Source: Hermatobates lingyangjiaoensis (Eukaryota; Arthropoda; Insecta; Hemiptera; Hermatobatidae). Taken from it: a DNA stretch of 64,000 nt. Made by a program: the position numbers and the translations under genes. Below the pieces are notes generated by a model. It was not told the DNA's origin. It saw nothing but the letters and a program-made list of their open reading frames with translations, and did not search any database. The DNA is taken from positions 124,001 through 188,000 of the forward strand of contig JAPFBL010000559.1 of assembly GCA_026182355.1 (NCBI GenBank), written 5' to 3'. This document shows, one piece after another, positions 51,735-63,739 of the stretch. The first letter of the stretch is position 1. Every line of letters begins with the position of its first letter.

Positions 51735-52255
51735 CAGATTTTACAATGACTTGGCTAACAATTTTTTCACCCACATATTTTTGTCATGCATTGTTCTCAT
51801 CTTTAAACAAATATACAGACAAAAAACGGAATCGGTTAATAAATGAAGTCAGTGGTGTTTACTTACCCTTGAAATGTGCCAAGTATAAACCCAAAATAGA
51901 AGATTTAACTAACCAACTTCAGCTCTAAAAAAGTGGCTAATTCTTCATATATATTTATTTTCTAATTATAAAAACATATTTATTTTCAAATCATCAATTT
52001 ATTTATTTTTGTTTCCTAATTATTTGATTTTCCATATTGAATGCAATGAAATGTGTAAAACAAGTCTCTAAATGAAAATAATTGGTTACACAATTTTGGT
52101 TTTTGTATTTTAAATGGCATTAAAAATTATAAATATTTCTATTTTTATGTTTTTAGTCTTTCATTTTTATGATGTGTGGTACAACTCAAAATTTAGTTTA
52201 CGATTTTGAAAAATTTTAACACGGGGAACTCAAAAGGTTCGCTATCACTGATCTA
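51735..52255 (+). mobile_element. hAT transposon 3' remnant
   Basis: Frame 51746-51928 ends with NKYTDKKRNRLINEV, CAKYKPKIEDLTNQLQL, resembling the C-terminal end of ZBED/hAT-type transposases (KYRNRL...YKPDIEKL). Downstream, caaaaggttcgctatcactg (near 52230) matches the hAT terminal style. The left end was not found. Confidence 0.55.
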
Positions 52256-53100
52256 AAATAACCTTGGTGTGACAATATTACTCTCCTTGATTATGAATAA
52301 TAAAATTAGTAATAAATATAAAATAATCAAAATTAATATTGGAAGCAATTTTCAAACGAGCTAAACTTTTCGTCTCTAGAACAGTGTTCTAGAACAGGAT
52401 TCAGTTTTAAGATTTTAACCCAACAGATATCAAATAATTGAATGGTTTAGTCAAGACAGTTGAATTAAGTTTATTCATGGGATATTTGAGTACAGTAGGG
52501 CAAATTTCTTCTATAATAGATAGATCGTGATTACTTTGAATCAAGAAATGTTCGTGATAGTTCAAATCAATGTTCTACAAGTGAACATGTTCATAAGATA
52601 TTAACAGCACGTCTAATTCAATCGATGTAAAAACAACATGAAATTAGTGCATTAGAAACCCTGTCTCTGACAACTATGTGTCAATGTAAACAATGCTGTA
52701 ACTGTCTTCTGGTGTTCGTGTTTATATTAGCTATTAGCCTGCTAGTGTATAAAGTGACCTGGTTGACCCTGTCAGCAGTTCTGAAAAGGTCTCATGATCT
52801 AACCTGACAATCATGCCGTTCTGCCGTTAAATGCATCGACAGCCTGCCATTATGATCCTGTCAGACTTCTACGTGCCATTCTTGCAGGGAAATCCACATC
52901 TCTTAAAGACTCTCACAAACATCTCCGATATTTTTGACAATAAATATTTGCTTTTTTCTTATTGGGTAAAACATCATCTTTTAATTAAGTAAAAATTGAG
53001 ACGCTGATTTTGTAATATATATATGTTTGTAAATTTTGGAAGCAGTCCTTCATTTAAGCATATTTTGTTGAACAACTGACCGTATTTCACTGATGTCATT
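52256..53100. other. Intergenic, nothing recognised
   Basis: Unique-looking sequence without coding signal. Confidence 0.5.
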
Positions 53101-53424
53101 TTCTTCACCAGTTTTTCAAGGTTTTGTATGTATATATATATTACAAAATCAGTGTATATATATTATATTTTTATAAAAAATATAAACTATTATAACAAGA
53201 GACTATTTATTTTTTTAATTTTGTATATATTTTTCAGTTTTGTTTACTTTCCTTTCTTTATCATCTACCTTTTTTTGAATTTCTTTTATTGCTCCTGGTT
53301 AACAATTGTGATATTGGCTACACTGTGTCACCTCGTGTCAGTTTTTAAACACCATCACTTTCTTAACTTGGTCTTTTGTTTCCCCCTACGTGGTATCACT
53401 GCTTTACTCCTCTAACCAGAGAGT

Positions 53425-53545
53425 TCTTTAGCTGACTGTCGTCCCTCCGTCAGCATATCTCTTCTTCTGAGGATCACCGTCATAACAGTCAAAATATAGA
53501 AAAGTGAGTCCTCTGTTACGTTTCTTTCTATGTTTTGTATTATTA
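53425..53545 (+). repeat. P4 half element, decayed core
   Basis: CTGAGGA at 53467-53473 followed by a decayed stem II and AAAA in place of GAAA. Confidence 0.55.
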
Positions 53546-53669
53546 TTCTTCTCAAAAAGGATGGAATGCCAAAATTATACAGAAAGATGAGTTCATATTC
53601 TTTCATTTTTGTTCATTATTTTCAATGCCTAATGAATTTACTTAAACAGTGATAGAAATTAATGAAACA

Positions 53670-53815
53670 AAACACCACAAATAAAATCAAAAAGAATAGA
53701 AATATGTTCTGAGACCTTTCACACTAGGCCATCAAAGAGCGACTGATTACATAGGGAAAGGCCTAAGAGCGTAGTTTTCTTGTTTCTGATTTTTCCTTGT
53801 GGTTTTTTATTTCAT
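53670..53815. repeat. P5 palindrome, decayed
   Basis: aaacaaaacaccacaaataa... / ...tttccttgtggtttttt arms with tgttctgagacctttcac and ccatcaaagagc, a damaged copy of the P5 core. Confidence 0.5.
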
Positions 53816-53837
53816 ATATATATATATCGCTATATAT

Positions 53838-53838
53838 T

Positions 53839-53889
<51 letters not shown>

Positions 53890-54192
53890 CTGATAAAACG
53901 AAATACGATCCAAACTGGACACAATACGAGTTCGAGATTAACAAAGAGCAACACACAAAGTAGGGAAACACACTTCGTGTGTGTGTGTGTGTGTGTGTGT
54001 GTTTCCCTACTTTGTGTGTTGGTCTTTGTTAATCTGGGTTACTTGCCGTTGCGCCTACAACGTGCTTGGTCTCCCATTGTCTTTTCTCCTGAAGACGGAT
54101 TACCCGAAAATTTGAGTCTGTAAGTGTGTTTCCCTACTTTGTGTGTTGCTCTTTGTTAATCTCGAACTCGTATATATATATATATATATATA
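53838..54192. repeat. (TA)n and P6 element with a complete core
   Basis: After a (TA)n run and a (GT)n stretch at 53976-54002, the plus arm has CTC-CTGAAGA (54089-54095), GAAA (54106-54109), ATTTGAG. Almost identical to the P6 half at 44991-45130. A further (TA)n follows. Confidence 0.65.
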
Positions 54193-54194
54193 AA

Positions 54195-54676
54195 CACTAA
54201 TAACTTCTCGACCGTGTGACAGATATACAACTAAAAAATGATTGATCGGGATGCGGTCAGTTTCTTCCACTTTTTAATTCAAACTCTCATTGCCGACGTT
54301 TCGATTTTATTCAAAATCTTTTTCATAGGCCTACAAACAGAGGAAAACAAGAATTTTAATACGTACATTTTTAAAACACAAACAAAAGAAGTACACTATG
54401 AACATTAAATACAATAATACTTAATACATTAAATTAATTAAAATTATTTAATTAATAATTAATTTTAATTAATTTAATGTATTAAGTATTATTGTATTTA
54501 ATGTTCATAGTGTACTTCTTTTGTTTGTGTTTTAAAAATGTACGTATTAAAATTCTTGTTTTCCTCTGTTTGTAGGCCTATGAAAAAGATTTTGAATAAA
54601 ATCGAAACGTCGGCAATGAGAGTTTGAATTAAAAAGTGGAAGAAACTGACCGCATCCCGATCAATCATTTTTTAGT

Positions 54677-54728
<52 letters not shown>
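54195..54728. repeat. P3 palindrome, about 480 bp
   Basis: Near-perfect arms meeting in an A+T-rich centre (aattaattttaattaatt) around 54465. Both arms have GCCTATGA, a stem II variant GATTTT/AAAATC, and GAAACGTCGGC. Both again lack one G in the first core box. Followed by (TA)n. Confidence 0.7.
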
Positions 54729-54733
<5 letters not shown>

Positions 54734-54930
54734 TAACACATAGACAGAAACATAACAAAGACTCACTTTTCAATATTTTGACCGTAATGGCGGTCGTTCT
54801 CAGGAGAAGAAGTGAATTGACGGAGGGACGACCGTAAAATATTACGGTCAAAATATTGAAAAGTGAGTCTTTGTTATGTTTCTGTCTATGTGTTACAGTT
54901 TATTTTAAGTATATATATATATATATATAT
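54729..54930. repeat. P4 palindrome, rearranged
   Basis: Arms aacacatagacagaaacata / inverse. Left arm reads CTGAGAA with stem II GACCG/CGGTC and AAAA. The right arm has lost the first box. Confidence 0.55.
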
Positions 54931-54949
54931 AAGTATACTATATTTCACT

Positions 54950-55190
54950 ATAAGTATACTATATACATATATATATATATATATAGTCTCCGTTCAGTAT
55001 TTAATAGTTACTATATATATATAGTCTCGCGCTCCGTTCTTCGACGTGGGGAGATCTCTCTCACTTCGTCCTCTCTTCTAGTCTACTCTCCTGATGACGA
55101 ACAACAGTTCGAAATATTGAATTCTGCAAGTGTTCTTTTTAGTCTCTTTTCTGTGTCGTGCTTTGTGTAATTTAGAGTTATATATATATA
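54950..55190 (+). repeat. P7 hammerhead half element
   Basis: ACTCTC, CTGATGA (55091-55097), stem II GAAC-AACA-GTTC, GAAA (55111-55114), TATT, GA. Complete core between (TA)n runs. Confidence 0.65.
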
Positions 55191-55439
55191 CTGGCAAGCT
55201 GATTGGTAGGAAGCTTTCTACGTTGGTTTGTGCATCTATTATTTTTTTTGTTTGATTTTAGTAACTTATGTTTTATTATTATAATAATTTCATTTTAAAA
55301 TTTTACCTTTTTTTAATATAATTTTTGTTTAATAATTTTGTATATATTTTTTTCTTTATTCTTTTTTAAATGCCATTTAATCTCGACTCCATGGTTATTT
55401 ATTTTTCTTCTTCATGGCATCACTGCTTTAGCCCTCTAA

Positions 55440-55765
55440 GTGAGTTCTTTAGTTGACTGTAGTCCTTCCGTTAATTCACTTCTTCTTCTTCTGAGGACGA
55501 CCGCCATAACAGTCGAAATATTATTGATAAATGAGTCCTTTGTTACGCTTCTTTCTATGTGTCACAGATTATTTTAAGAGTATTTATACATATATTTATA
55601 TACCAATGATCAAACCACAATATGAAATGGGAAATAAAGACTAAGATCAGTTAGATTTTTGACTCTGACGAAGACCGCTTGTTACGGTTGAAAGATTTTC
55701 CCATTTCATATTGTGGTTTCATCATTGATTGTTATTTCACGTGTTATATGAAATCTTGTATATAT
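55440..55765 (+). repeat. P4 half and P1 copy
   Basis: P4: CTGAGGA (55491-55497), stem II GACCG..., GAAA (55515-55518). P1 copy at about 55604-55765: CTGACGA...GAAA but the closing AGTC is deleted. Confidence 0.6.
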
Positions 55766-56929
55766 TTATATATATGGATATATACAGAAAGGAAGAAAAG
55801 TATATTAATAAATAAATAATATTATAATAGCAGGAAGGTCACTCTCTCATTGTCTTATACAAGAAAGAGAGTAAAATACTAGATTGCATTAAGAGTCGAT
55901 AAAAACACTGTCTTTTTTCTTTAGTTATTATTATATTGACAATTTATTATTCTTATTCAGTTGTTTTAATAATTGGCGGTGCCATATTCTGGATTGATTA
56001 CATATCAGTTACTTGAGTCAAGTTTATCAGTGTAGGGATCTTGAACGCGTATGAGGCATTGTATAGCCCTGGCACTAAGGCTTTTACATCTCTCCTTCCC
56101 ACCGTACGATTTCCTGTTACCCACATGAAAAATCTATGATCAAGATGAAACAAACCACACCTCCTCAATCTTCACTGTTAAATATACAACCTCTTGACTG
56201 CGTCAAGCCTCAGAGGTAGTATTGTAAATATTGTTTTCAGATGATTGAATAAACATTTAATTGAGGCAAACATTGCAGTTAATATAAGTTAAAGGATAAT
56301 GGTTTTACTGACTGGTCCATAAGAAATAGAAGAATGTGATGTGCATCAGAAGGAGGCTAGGAGGTGGCATGGCACAGCCAGACTGGGGGAGCACTAATCC
56401 ATTTAGCATTAACTCATTCAACTCTAATGCGATTCCAATTCGATTACTTACTTAATGTAGGGCAAACTTAAATAATTAATTTACCAACAATTAATGAACC
56501 GAAATAAAGAAAAAGACGGTACATTTATTGACTCCTAATGGAATCTAATATTGGATTTCACTTCTACATTCATTCGTCTTTTGTGTTTAACACAGTCATA
56601 AATGTTCAATTTTAATTGAATTAATTTTAATCAAAAAAATTTGATTTACTTAGTTCCTGTTGAGTATTTTGAGAGTACAGTGCTGAGTTTACGTGTAATG
56701 TTATCTGAGTAGTCCAATCAAAGGTTTTGACCAGTCAAGTTGTTAGTTCGTTTAAATAATGTAACTTTAATTTTCTTATTCAATAAATTCTCAGTTCTGT
56801 TATTTTATTTATGACTGAAATACTTCTAATTATAATATTCCACATAATTTGATAATCCATTTTCATACTGTTTATTTATTGATGTTTATATATGATTTCT
56901 TATTATTCTTTGTTTGCCCATGAAAAAGT

Positions 56930-57090
56930 TTTAGAAATAAATTTTCTGAAGCATTTCACTTCATGTTATCAGAGAGCAAACAAAGTAAAAACGATTTTTT
57001 ACTTTGTTTGCTCTCTGACGACATAAATCGAGAGCCTGAGAGGATTTGTTTCAATCATTTTCCTTTTTTTCTTGTAGTTTTATATTTTAT
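56930..57090. repeat. P5 palindrome, decayed
   Basis: agagagcaaacaaagtaaaa / tttttactttgtttgctctc arms. Plus arm CTGACGA at 57015-57021, but GAGA in place of GAAA. Confidence 0.55.
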
Positions 57091-57102
57091 ATATAATATT
57101 AG

Positions 57103-57133
<31 letters not shown>

Positions 57134-57385
57134 GTTTCACGATGAATCACAAACACAGAACTAAGGAACAAACAGACTTATTGTCTCTAATTTTCGGTTG
57201 AACCGTCATCAGGAGAGTTGAGATAGGGACAACAAGCGCACTTGTGAAGCGACGGTTGGGTCTCCAACGCGCTTGGTGTCCCTATCTCAACTCTCCTGAT
57301 GATTGTTCAACCGAAAATTAGAGACAATAAGTCTTTTTGTTCCTTAGTTCTGTGTTTGTGATTCGTCGTGAAACGTTTGTTGTCC
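57103..57385. repeat. (TA)n and P8 palindromic hammerhead element
   Basis: Arms aacgtttcacgatgaatcac / inverse. Minus arm (57217-57184): CTCTC, CTGATGA, stem II GGTTCAACC, GAAA, ATTA, GAGA. Plus arm: CTGATGA (57295-57301), GAAA (57313-57316), GAG. Confidence 0.65.
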
Positions 57386-57393
57386 TTTTAGAT

Positions 57394-58452
57394 CAGCAGT
57401 TCCCAACCTTTCAAATATAGCGACCCATTTTAAAACAAGCAATCAGGAAGCGACCCCAATCGTTAAAATATCTTTTATACATTTATTTTTTCTATAAGAA
57501 ACTGGCATATATTGCAATTTATTAGTGAAGTAACTGTATATTCCTTAAATATATGATTAATATAGAATTTATTCATTAATTTCAAAGCTCCTACAAAACA
57601 TTAATTAATTGCAAATCAATTTCAAAGTATTCAGACAAACAAATTTCATACCGTTATGTAACTTTACTAAAGTATGTTTATGAACTGACCTTAATGAGGC
57701 GGCTGGTATTGTAGCTTTTGGAGACCTCTGATGTTGATTCCTCAAAAAAGCATGAATAACTAATAACTGGACTAGTCTATAGGTTTTTTTTTTCGTGGAA
57801 ACTCAAAATATTTTAGAAATCGGCAAACAGTATGTTTGTCGAAAATGTATTAAAATATTAGTAGATCCAAATTAAGAAAACGTGTTTTTTTTCGTGGAAA
57901 CACAAAATATTTTAGAAATTACAAACAATATGTTTGTCGATAATGTATTAAAATATTAGTAGATCAAGTTTAAGAAAACATGTGATATGGATACAAACAG
58001 ACAATTTGACATTTTGCTTCAACATTTTGTCGGTCTGCAGTTTAATCAGATATTTTTTTCGATCTATTGTCTACATTGGTGTTTAACATCAAAAGGGTGC
58101 GTAATATTTCTAGCACAACTAGATCATGCTTGTATATTTTTGCATAACTGTTTAAATAGTGTTTTTTTTACGTCCAACCACATAAAAGAGAAAGAAGACT
58201 AAGGTCTTTCAAGTGAAACGAAACATGTTCAATACATGTCTCGGACGTTATGTTCAGTGACTTAATGAACTGTTATATTTAGTTTCATAGTGTGAATTTA
58301 TATAATTGTCTTAATTTTATTTTATAATGTTATTTATTTAACTGTCTTCTGTTTTTACCGTGTTTTATATAAATTTACGTTCGGGTCAAAACCAATTGGC
58401 GACCCCATGGCATTGGTGTCACGACCCCGTTTGGAGTCCCACCTCAAACTGT
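57394..58452. mobile_element. hAT-like element remnant
   Basis: Left end cagcagttcccaacctttca with agcgacccatttt, and right part ttggcgaccccatggcattg followed by cacgaccccgtttggagtcc, the ends of ZBED-like hAT elements. No transposase recognised. The inner region carries a tandem duplication at 57784-57990. Confidence 0.5.
57784..57990 (+). repeat. Tandem duplication of about 105 bp
   Basis: cgtggaaactcaaaatattt ...attaaaatattagtagatc occurs twice with few changes. Confidence 0.75.
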
Positions 58453-58649
58453 CCCTTCGTCATTGTAACTGTGTAGGAGGATATAGTTTTTAGTTAAAGT
58501 AGGAAGGCTCATATACATACAACCATTCAGTTTTATGGAGGTAAGGAGCCCTTAGGTAGCATTGCCCTTCCATCTCAGTGACCCTTCTACCTGACCTTAC
58601 TGGTAAGCCCTGTTATAAGAGTCCCTTCAAGAAAGCTTGCTTGTGATAT

Positions 58650-59240
58650 TTAAACATACATTTCAACTACTCTTACTATGAACGATTGGGACAAATTATT
58701 TAAAGAATCTAGCAATACATTGAAGCGTGTCTGAGACACAAGTGGGGAGCCTAAGAAAAGACATCAAAAAAAGATATTTTAGATTCTATTGAAAACTTAA
58801 ATAATGTGCTGACTGAAATTACTGAAAGAATTAAAAATCTCACTTCTAATGCTGAAGTTAAGCCAGAACAAGTCCCCACCTACTCGTCACTTGCTACCAA
58901 ACTTAAAAAAAATCCAAAGTTTCCTCTTAAACCTTCTTATAAACTTGTGGTTTGTCCTAACAAGGATCAACTTAGTGTCACAACAAATGAGTCTAAACAT
59001 TTCTAAAAATGTCTATTAATCCTCGTGAGCTAAAGGTTGGCGTGAGCAAACTGGAATGTATTCCACATGTCAGAGTACTGTTTTGATTTATTACCATATA
59101 CCATTTAGCCTTCCGACCATTATATGCACATGCCAGAGTACTAGTAGAGTCTAGTTGTAAACAAGACGTAGAAATTATAAAAGAATAAATTAATACTCTG
59201 TCACTGTAAAAATCTTAAACAACCTCATCCAAGATTACTA
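58650..59240 (+). mobile_element. Non-LTR ORF1 (gag-like) remnant
   Basis: Frames give DILDSIENLNNVL, SSLATKLKKNPKF, YKLVVCPNKDQLS, then with a frameshift MSINPRELKVGVSKLECIPH, in the order seen in ORF1 of Jockey/R1-type elements (VVKPK...DP.ELKIGV...IRNGGVLVE). Stops and frameshifts show it is dead. Confidence 0.55.
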
Positions 59241-59285
59241 GTGACATTACTTATAAGTATAATTAGACATTATAAGTAAACTATT

Positions 59286-59771
59286 TTTTTTTTCGACGTA
59301 GGATGTGGAAAAATCTGTTCATCAGATCCCTTAGCAAGACGTCTTGCTTAGGGTATGTGGGGTTGGGGGTCCCGACCCACTAAAAAACCACATCCTATTT
59401 CCAGGCAATACCCGACACGGAAACCGTTTGCACATTACTTCGTGCCGGTGCCTCAGTCCTTTTGACTAGGATTCACCTTCTTGTCCCCATTCGTTCAATC
59501 ATTGCCCTTGCATCACACCACTTCCGTTCTTCTTATGATGGAGAACCGCCTCTACATAGTTTGCAGCTTTGGACCAATTATTTTCGTTTAGTAGCATCTT
59601 TTGGACTATGGTCTCTGGAGTTACCTCACCCAGTGATGCTATTAATTCCTGGCGCAGCATTCCCCATTTAGCACAGAAGAAGAAGGTGTGCTCTGCATCA
59701 TCGTTTCCCCCCGAGCTACAGTGCTTACATTGAGGGCTATCAGCTTTGCCCATCCTGTGTAGATATTGGTG
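59286..59771 (-). mobile_element. 5'-truncated non-LTR insertion with TSD
   Basis: Minus-strand frame HQYLHRMGKADSP then CKHC...DDAEHTFFFC, the CCHC-type C-terminal motif of R1-like ORF2 proteins, then 3'UTR and poly(A) (plus-strand T run at 59286). Flanked by the 13-bp duplication TAAGTAAACTATT at 59273-59285 and 59772-59784. Confidence 0.85.
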
Positions 59772-59819
59772 TAAGTAAACTATTGGAATGCAGATGTGAT
59801 CAAGGATCAAAATATGACT

Positions 59820-60780
59820 TCAGATAACAAACATCATATAATTAACTGCAGAACTAATAAATATGGGAAACAACTTTACTTATAGAATTTAATACTTATA
59901 AAATTATAGTTCCTTTTGTTTGACAGCACCCACTTATTTCCAGAGTATTCATTTAAACATAATTAATTTTGTTATTTTTTATATTTATATTGTACTTCAT
60001 ATTTATATTTCAGATTCTGTAAGTTATTTATGAGACTTCAAAAGAGTAATAGTTGTAGAAACCTTTAGAAAGGCGAATGTTGTTTCTTTATTCCACTGTA
60101 GATGGTGCTGCGGTATGCATCCTGACAATTTCATTCTTGTTTTTAAAAATTAAAATAATAGATATATAATAATACTTTTCTGCTTATAAAAAGTATATTT
60201 GTAAATTGCGTTTTAATATCACTAATTTAAAAAAAAAACTTACATTGATGAAAGATGTTCAAAAATATTGTTTTTATCCTTTTTTTTTTCTTTGAAATAA
60301 CTAAATAAAATTACGAGGAACTAAAATGAAGGAATCAGACAAAGTCTTTTTTTTTGTTGATATGGATATGTAGTGTACTAAAAAAATAGTTGTAATTTTT
60401 TTATGAAATCTGTTTATTGAGTAGTAAAGAATTAATATTTATTCTCATGATACTAAATGCTAAATGAATTATATTATTATAATAGAGCTCTCATTGACAA
60501 TAAACATTGAATGTACTATGTTGAAGTGGTGACAAGGGAAGATGTAATAAACAAAGAAATATCATCAAAACATATTTGGAAATACATGAGGATTATATTA
60601 TATTAGAAGTTAAGTCCCAACAAAAAGTGTATGCTAAGTAAAATGAGAAAAAAATATTTTCGTTAGACGATTGCTTTACTACAAGTTGACATTGAATCAA
60701 CTCTATCACTGAGAGCAGGAAGTGGACTAAGCTATACTGAGTGAGCTAGTTGTGCTAAGTATAACAACAAAGCCACCTAA
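59820..60780. other. Intergenic, nothing recognised
   Basis: A+T-rich, no coding or repeat feature seen. Confidence 0.5.
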
Positions 60781-60787
60781 AGCTGGA

Positions 60788-61172
60788 GGATTAGGACTCT
60801 CAATGTACAATTTGTAGAATCACCGATCAAACAAAGCCAGTAAATGGCTGACGTTATCACCCGCTAGGGAATCGGCTTAAAAAAAAAAAAGATGTTACAA
60901 ACTTTTAAAATTGATTATAAGACTACTAAATATAACTGAAATAAAAAAATGAAAAAATTGGGAGGAACCGTAGAATGAAATCGTTATATAGTTGAATAAG
61001 GTATAAATTAACGTGTTTTGTGTTTGTTTGAGGCTTGGGTGATATTAGTTGTTGACAAGGATTAAAACCTGTCGACCTTCCTACCTGCTAGAGGCCATCT
61101 GGCTGTGAAAGTGCTACTTATGCAGTGAACTCACTCTGTTAGGTAAGCCGGTAGCACTTTCTACCGGAGGAG
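60788..61172 (+). repeat. Left arm of a long inverted repeat
   Basis: SINE 3' end plus about 290 bp that recurs in reverse at 62285-62660. Ends in the internal hairpin CCGGTAGCACTTTCTACCGG. Confidence 0.8.
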
Positions 61173-61194
61173 TACACTGTTAGGGTCTGAGTGC

Positions 61195-61430
61195 CCAGTG
61201 GCTTTTGTAGTCGCCTCTGGACTGGTAGATCGAGGTTTCGATATTCACTCTGATCTTCACTTTATTCACTCGAGAAGTGAAGAAATCTCTTCACGTTGTC
61301 TCTCAGAGAGGACATTAAGACATTAGTCCTGAGCCTGTGCGATATCAGGTACTTCATTAAAGATCCCTACTCTAAATGCACCTAGATTAGGTAAAATTTA
61401 GGAGTTCAAGTATGGAATCAATGTTCATTA
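61195..61430 (+). mobile_element. SINE copy in the spacer
   Basis: B-box-like gaggtttcgatattc, gaagtgaagaaatctcttca, ttaaagatccctactctaaa, decayed. Confidence 0.6.
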
Positions 61431-62284
61431 TGTCGTATCAGGAAGGACTAATCTGTCGCTTATATATCTTGTATCATGGTACAACCACTGTAACATATCA
61501 CTGTAACAGATCCTCTCAGTAAAGTCCTGTAAACACAGGACTGAATAAAAATCTACTGAGGGTGAAATGATACGGTTCTACCGTATCAAATTCGCACATG
61601 AGTTGAACACGTTGTAGCTACATTGGTGCTTAAATCTGGGTTGTATTTCTACAGCATACACACCTGTACCACTCTTAGGCTGCTGGTACTATGCCTACGA
61701 TTTGAAGAGAGCATATGATGACATATACTGAACTGGTTAAGAATTCTGTTCTTTCATTTTATATGCACTTAAATTTCCATCATTAAGTCACCATTTACCA
61801 AATACATTAAAAAATTATGGCAATCAATACAGATTTCTTATAAAAATGTAAATTTGTTGTTTGCCTAGCTTGGAATGATACAATTTTTTCCCCTTAATAT
61901 AAAATTTATTCCAATCAGATTCCATACATTTCCTCGTTTTGATTTCTTCAATAGTAAAATTTCAAAAGATTTGGATGATATTTCTTTCGTTCAGACACAC
62001 TTAGTATATCTAAAAATTCTTTTGACTACCTTGGTATTTGTTTTAACTAAATCATTTTAAAAACCAATGTCCTAAAAAGGTAAGCAGATTAAAGTTCTAG
62101 ATCTGATGCAAACTCCATTAAATTATCTTTTATAAAATCATTCACATTTCTAACTTTGTGTCACTTTTTCATAATGAAAATACTAGACATCATGTATATT
62201 TTCCATGCATTCATAATTAATTAATAAGTTAAGTGTTTCATTCAGGAAACTGTGGACGATTGGCAAGCTTGTGGTAGGGGAGTG

Positions 62285-62660
62285 CCGGTAGAAAGTGCTA
62301 CCGGCTTACCTAACAGAGTGAGTTCACTGCATAAGTAGCACTTTCACAGCCAGATGGCCTCTAGCAGGTAGGAAGGTCGACAGGTTTTAATCCTTGTCAA
62401 CGACTAATATCACCCAAGCATCAAACAAACACAAAACACGTTAATTTATACCTTATTCAACGATATAACGATTTCATTCTACGGTTCCTCCCAATTTTTT
62501 CAATTTTTTATTTCAGTTATATTTAGTAGTCTTATAATTAATTTAAAAAGTCTGTAACATCTTTTTTTTTTTAAACCGATTCCCTAGCGGGTGATAACAT
62601 CAGCCGTTTACCCTGGCTTTTTGTTTGATCGGTGATTCTACAGATTCTATATTGGTAGTC
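62285..62660 (-). repeat. Right arm of the long inverted repeat
   Basis: Reverse complement of 60788-61172 at high identity, beginning gccggtagaaagtgctaccg. Confidence 0.8.
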
Positions 62661-62885
62661 CTAAATTTTACCTCACTCAAGTGCATTTCGAGTAGGGACC
62701 TTTAACAAGTACCTGATATCGTACAGACTCGGGACCGACGACTTCACGTCCTCTCCGAGGGACGACACACTTAGATCTATTCACCTTCCACGCAAAAATC
62801 GTAATAAATCGAGGGCCAGCTGGGGATCGAATCCCGGACTACCAACCCAGAGGCGAGTACGTTAACCACTGAGCTAACCTGGCCC
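62575..62885 (-). mobile_element. tRNA-derived SINE, near full length (minus)
   Basis: Reads on the minus strand from ggccaggttagctcagtggt through ggttggtagtccgggattcg to the 3' end gctgatgttatcacccgcta and an A-rich tail. A second near full-length copy of the family. Confidence 0.75.
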
Positions 62886-63239
62886 TCCTCTGTAACAACT
62901 TAATAGCTGATATATTCTATTATTAGAAGTATAATTTTTACATGTAGATGTTTAAATTAGTGGTACTATAAAATAGAATATTTCGCAAGGATAAATATCA
63001 TAATAAAGAAAACAGTCAAAAAACACACAACAATGTCACACATCGTCATCTGGAGAATGTGTAATTTGTTAAGTGGAAAGGTGCAACTTTCAATGGAAGT
63101 CATTAATAAGAAGATTAGAAAAAGAATCGAGGAAGTACGAGAGGATAAAGATAGGCAAGCAATTTAATGAAATATATATATATATTTCTCCAAATTACGA
63201 AATTTTTTTTCTTCAACTCAGAACTCAACTTAAAAATTA

Positions 63240-63692
63240 ATTCACCATAATTTTTTATTTTATTATTGAACATGTTTCGGTGTACGTTCACCATCTTCAG
63301 CAAAAACACAATTAAATTACAATTACACTTAACAAATGAATCTAATACTTAAAATTACATTGCAAAAACAATAAGTGAACAAGGTAACTGAAGGTTACAC
63401 AGCCAGGTTAGGGGTTGTCAGTGTTGGCATAACTAGCCCTAGGTTTCCAAACAAGCGCAACTGGTTGGCAAAATTGCCTTTTTGATCGTTCATGCTAGGA
63501 GCTTTTTCTAGTATGAACAGCGCTTCTAATAGCCTGAGTCTTCTTCCGTCCTTTTCTTTTGCTATAATTCTAGTATTATTCACCATAGTTTCCCTCGAAA
63601 TTTTTGTTTTATGAATCTTTTGGAAGTGTTCTTTGGGGGCTCCTGAAACCAGATGCATCGTCAGCCTCCTAGAAAGGGTAGTAGTTGTTGAT

Positions 63693-63697
<5 letters not shown>
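63240..63697 (-). mobile_element. 5'-truncated Penelope-like element with 3' hammerhead
   Basis: The minus-strand frame from the (TA)n at 63697 down to a stop near 63395 reads STTTTLSRRLTMHLVSGAPK, EHFQKIHKTKI, then RRLRLLEALFILEKAPSMND, the style of the C-terminal end of Penelope-like reverse transcriptase/GIY-YIG proteins. About 95 nt downstream comes TTG-CTGAAGA (63300-63294), stem II GGTG/CACC, GAAA (63278-63275), CATGTT, CAA (63268-63266). The catalytic GIY-YIG part and the RT are missing. Confidence 0.65.

Positions 63698-63739
<42 letters not shown>

Noticed and set aside
53797..54123. Tyr/Ile-rich open frame
   Set aside because: Mostly (TA)n translation followed by the P6 repeat.
58170..58240. 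gaagactaagg...gaaacgaaacatgttcaatac as another hammerhead
   Set aside because: GAAACATGTTCAATA resembles P13, but no CTGANGA box or pairing stem could be placed upstream.
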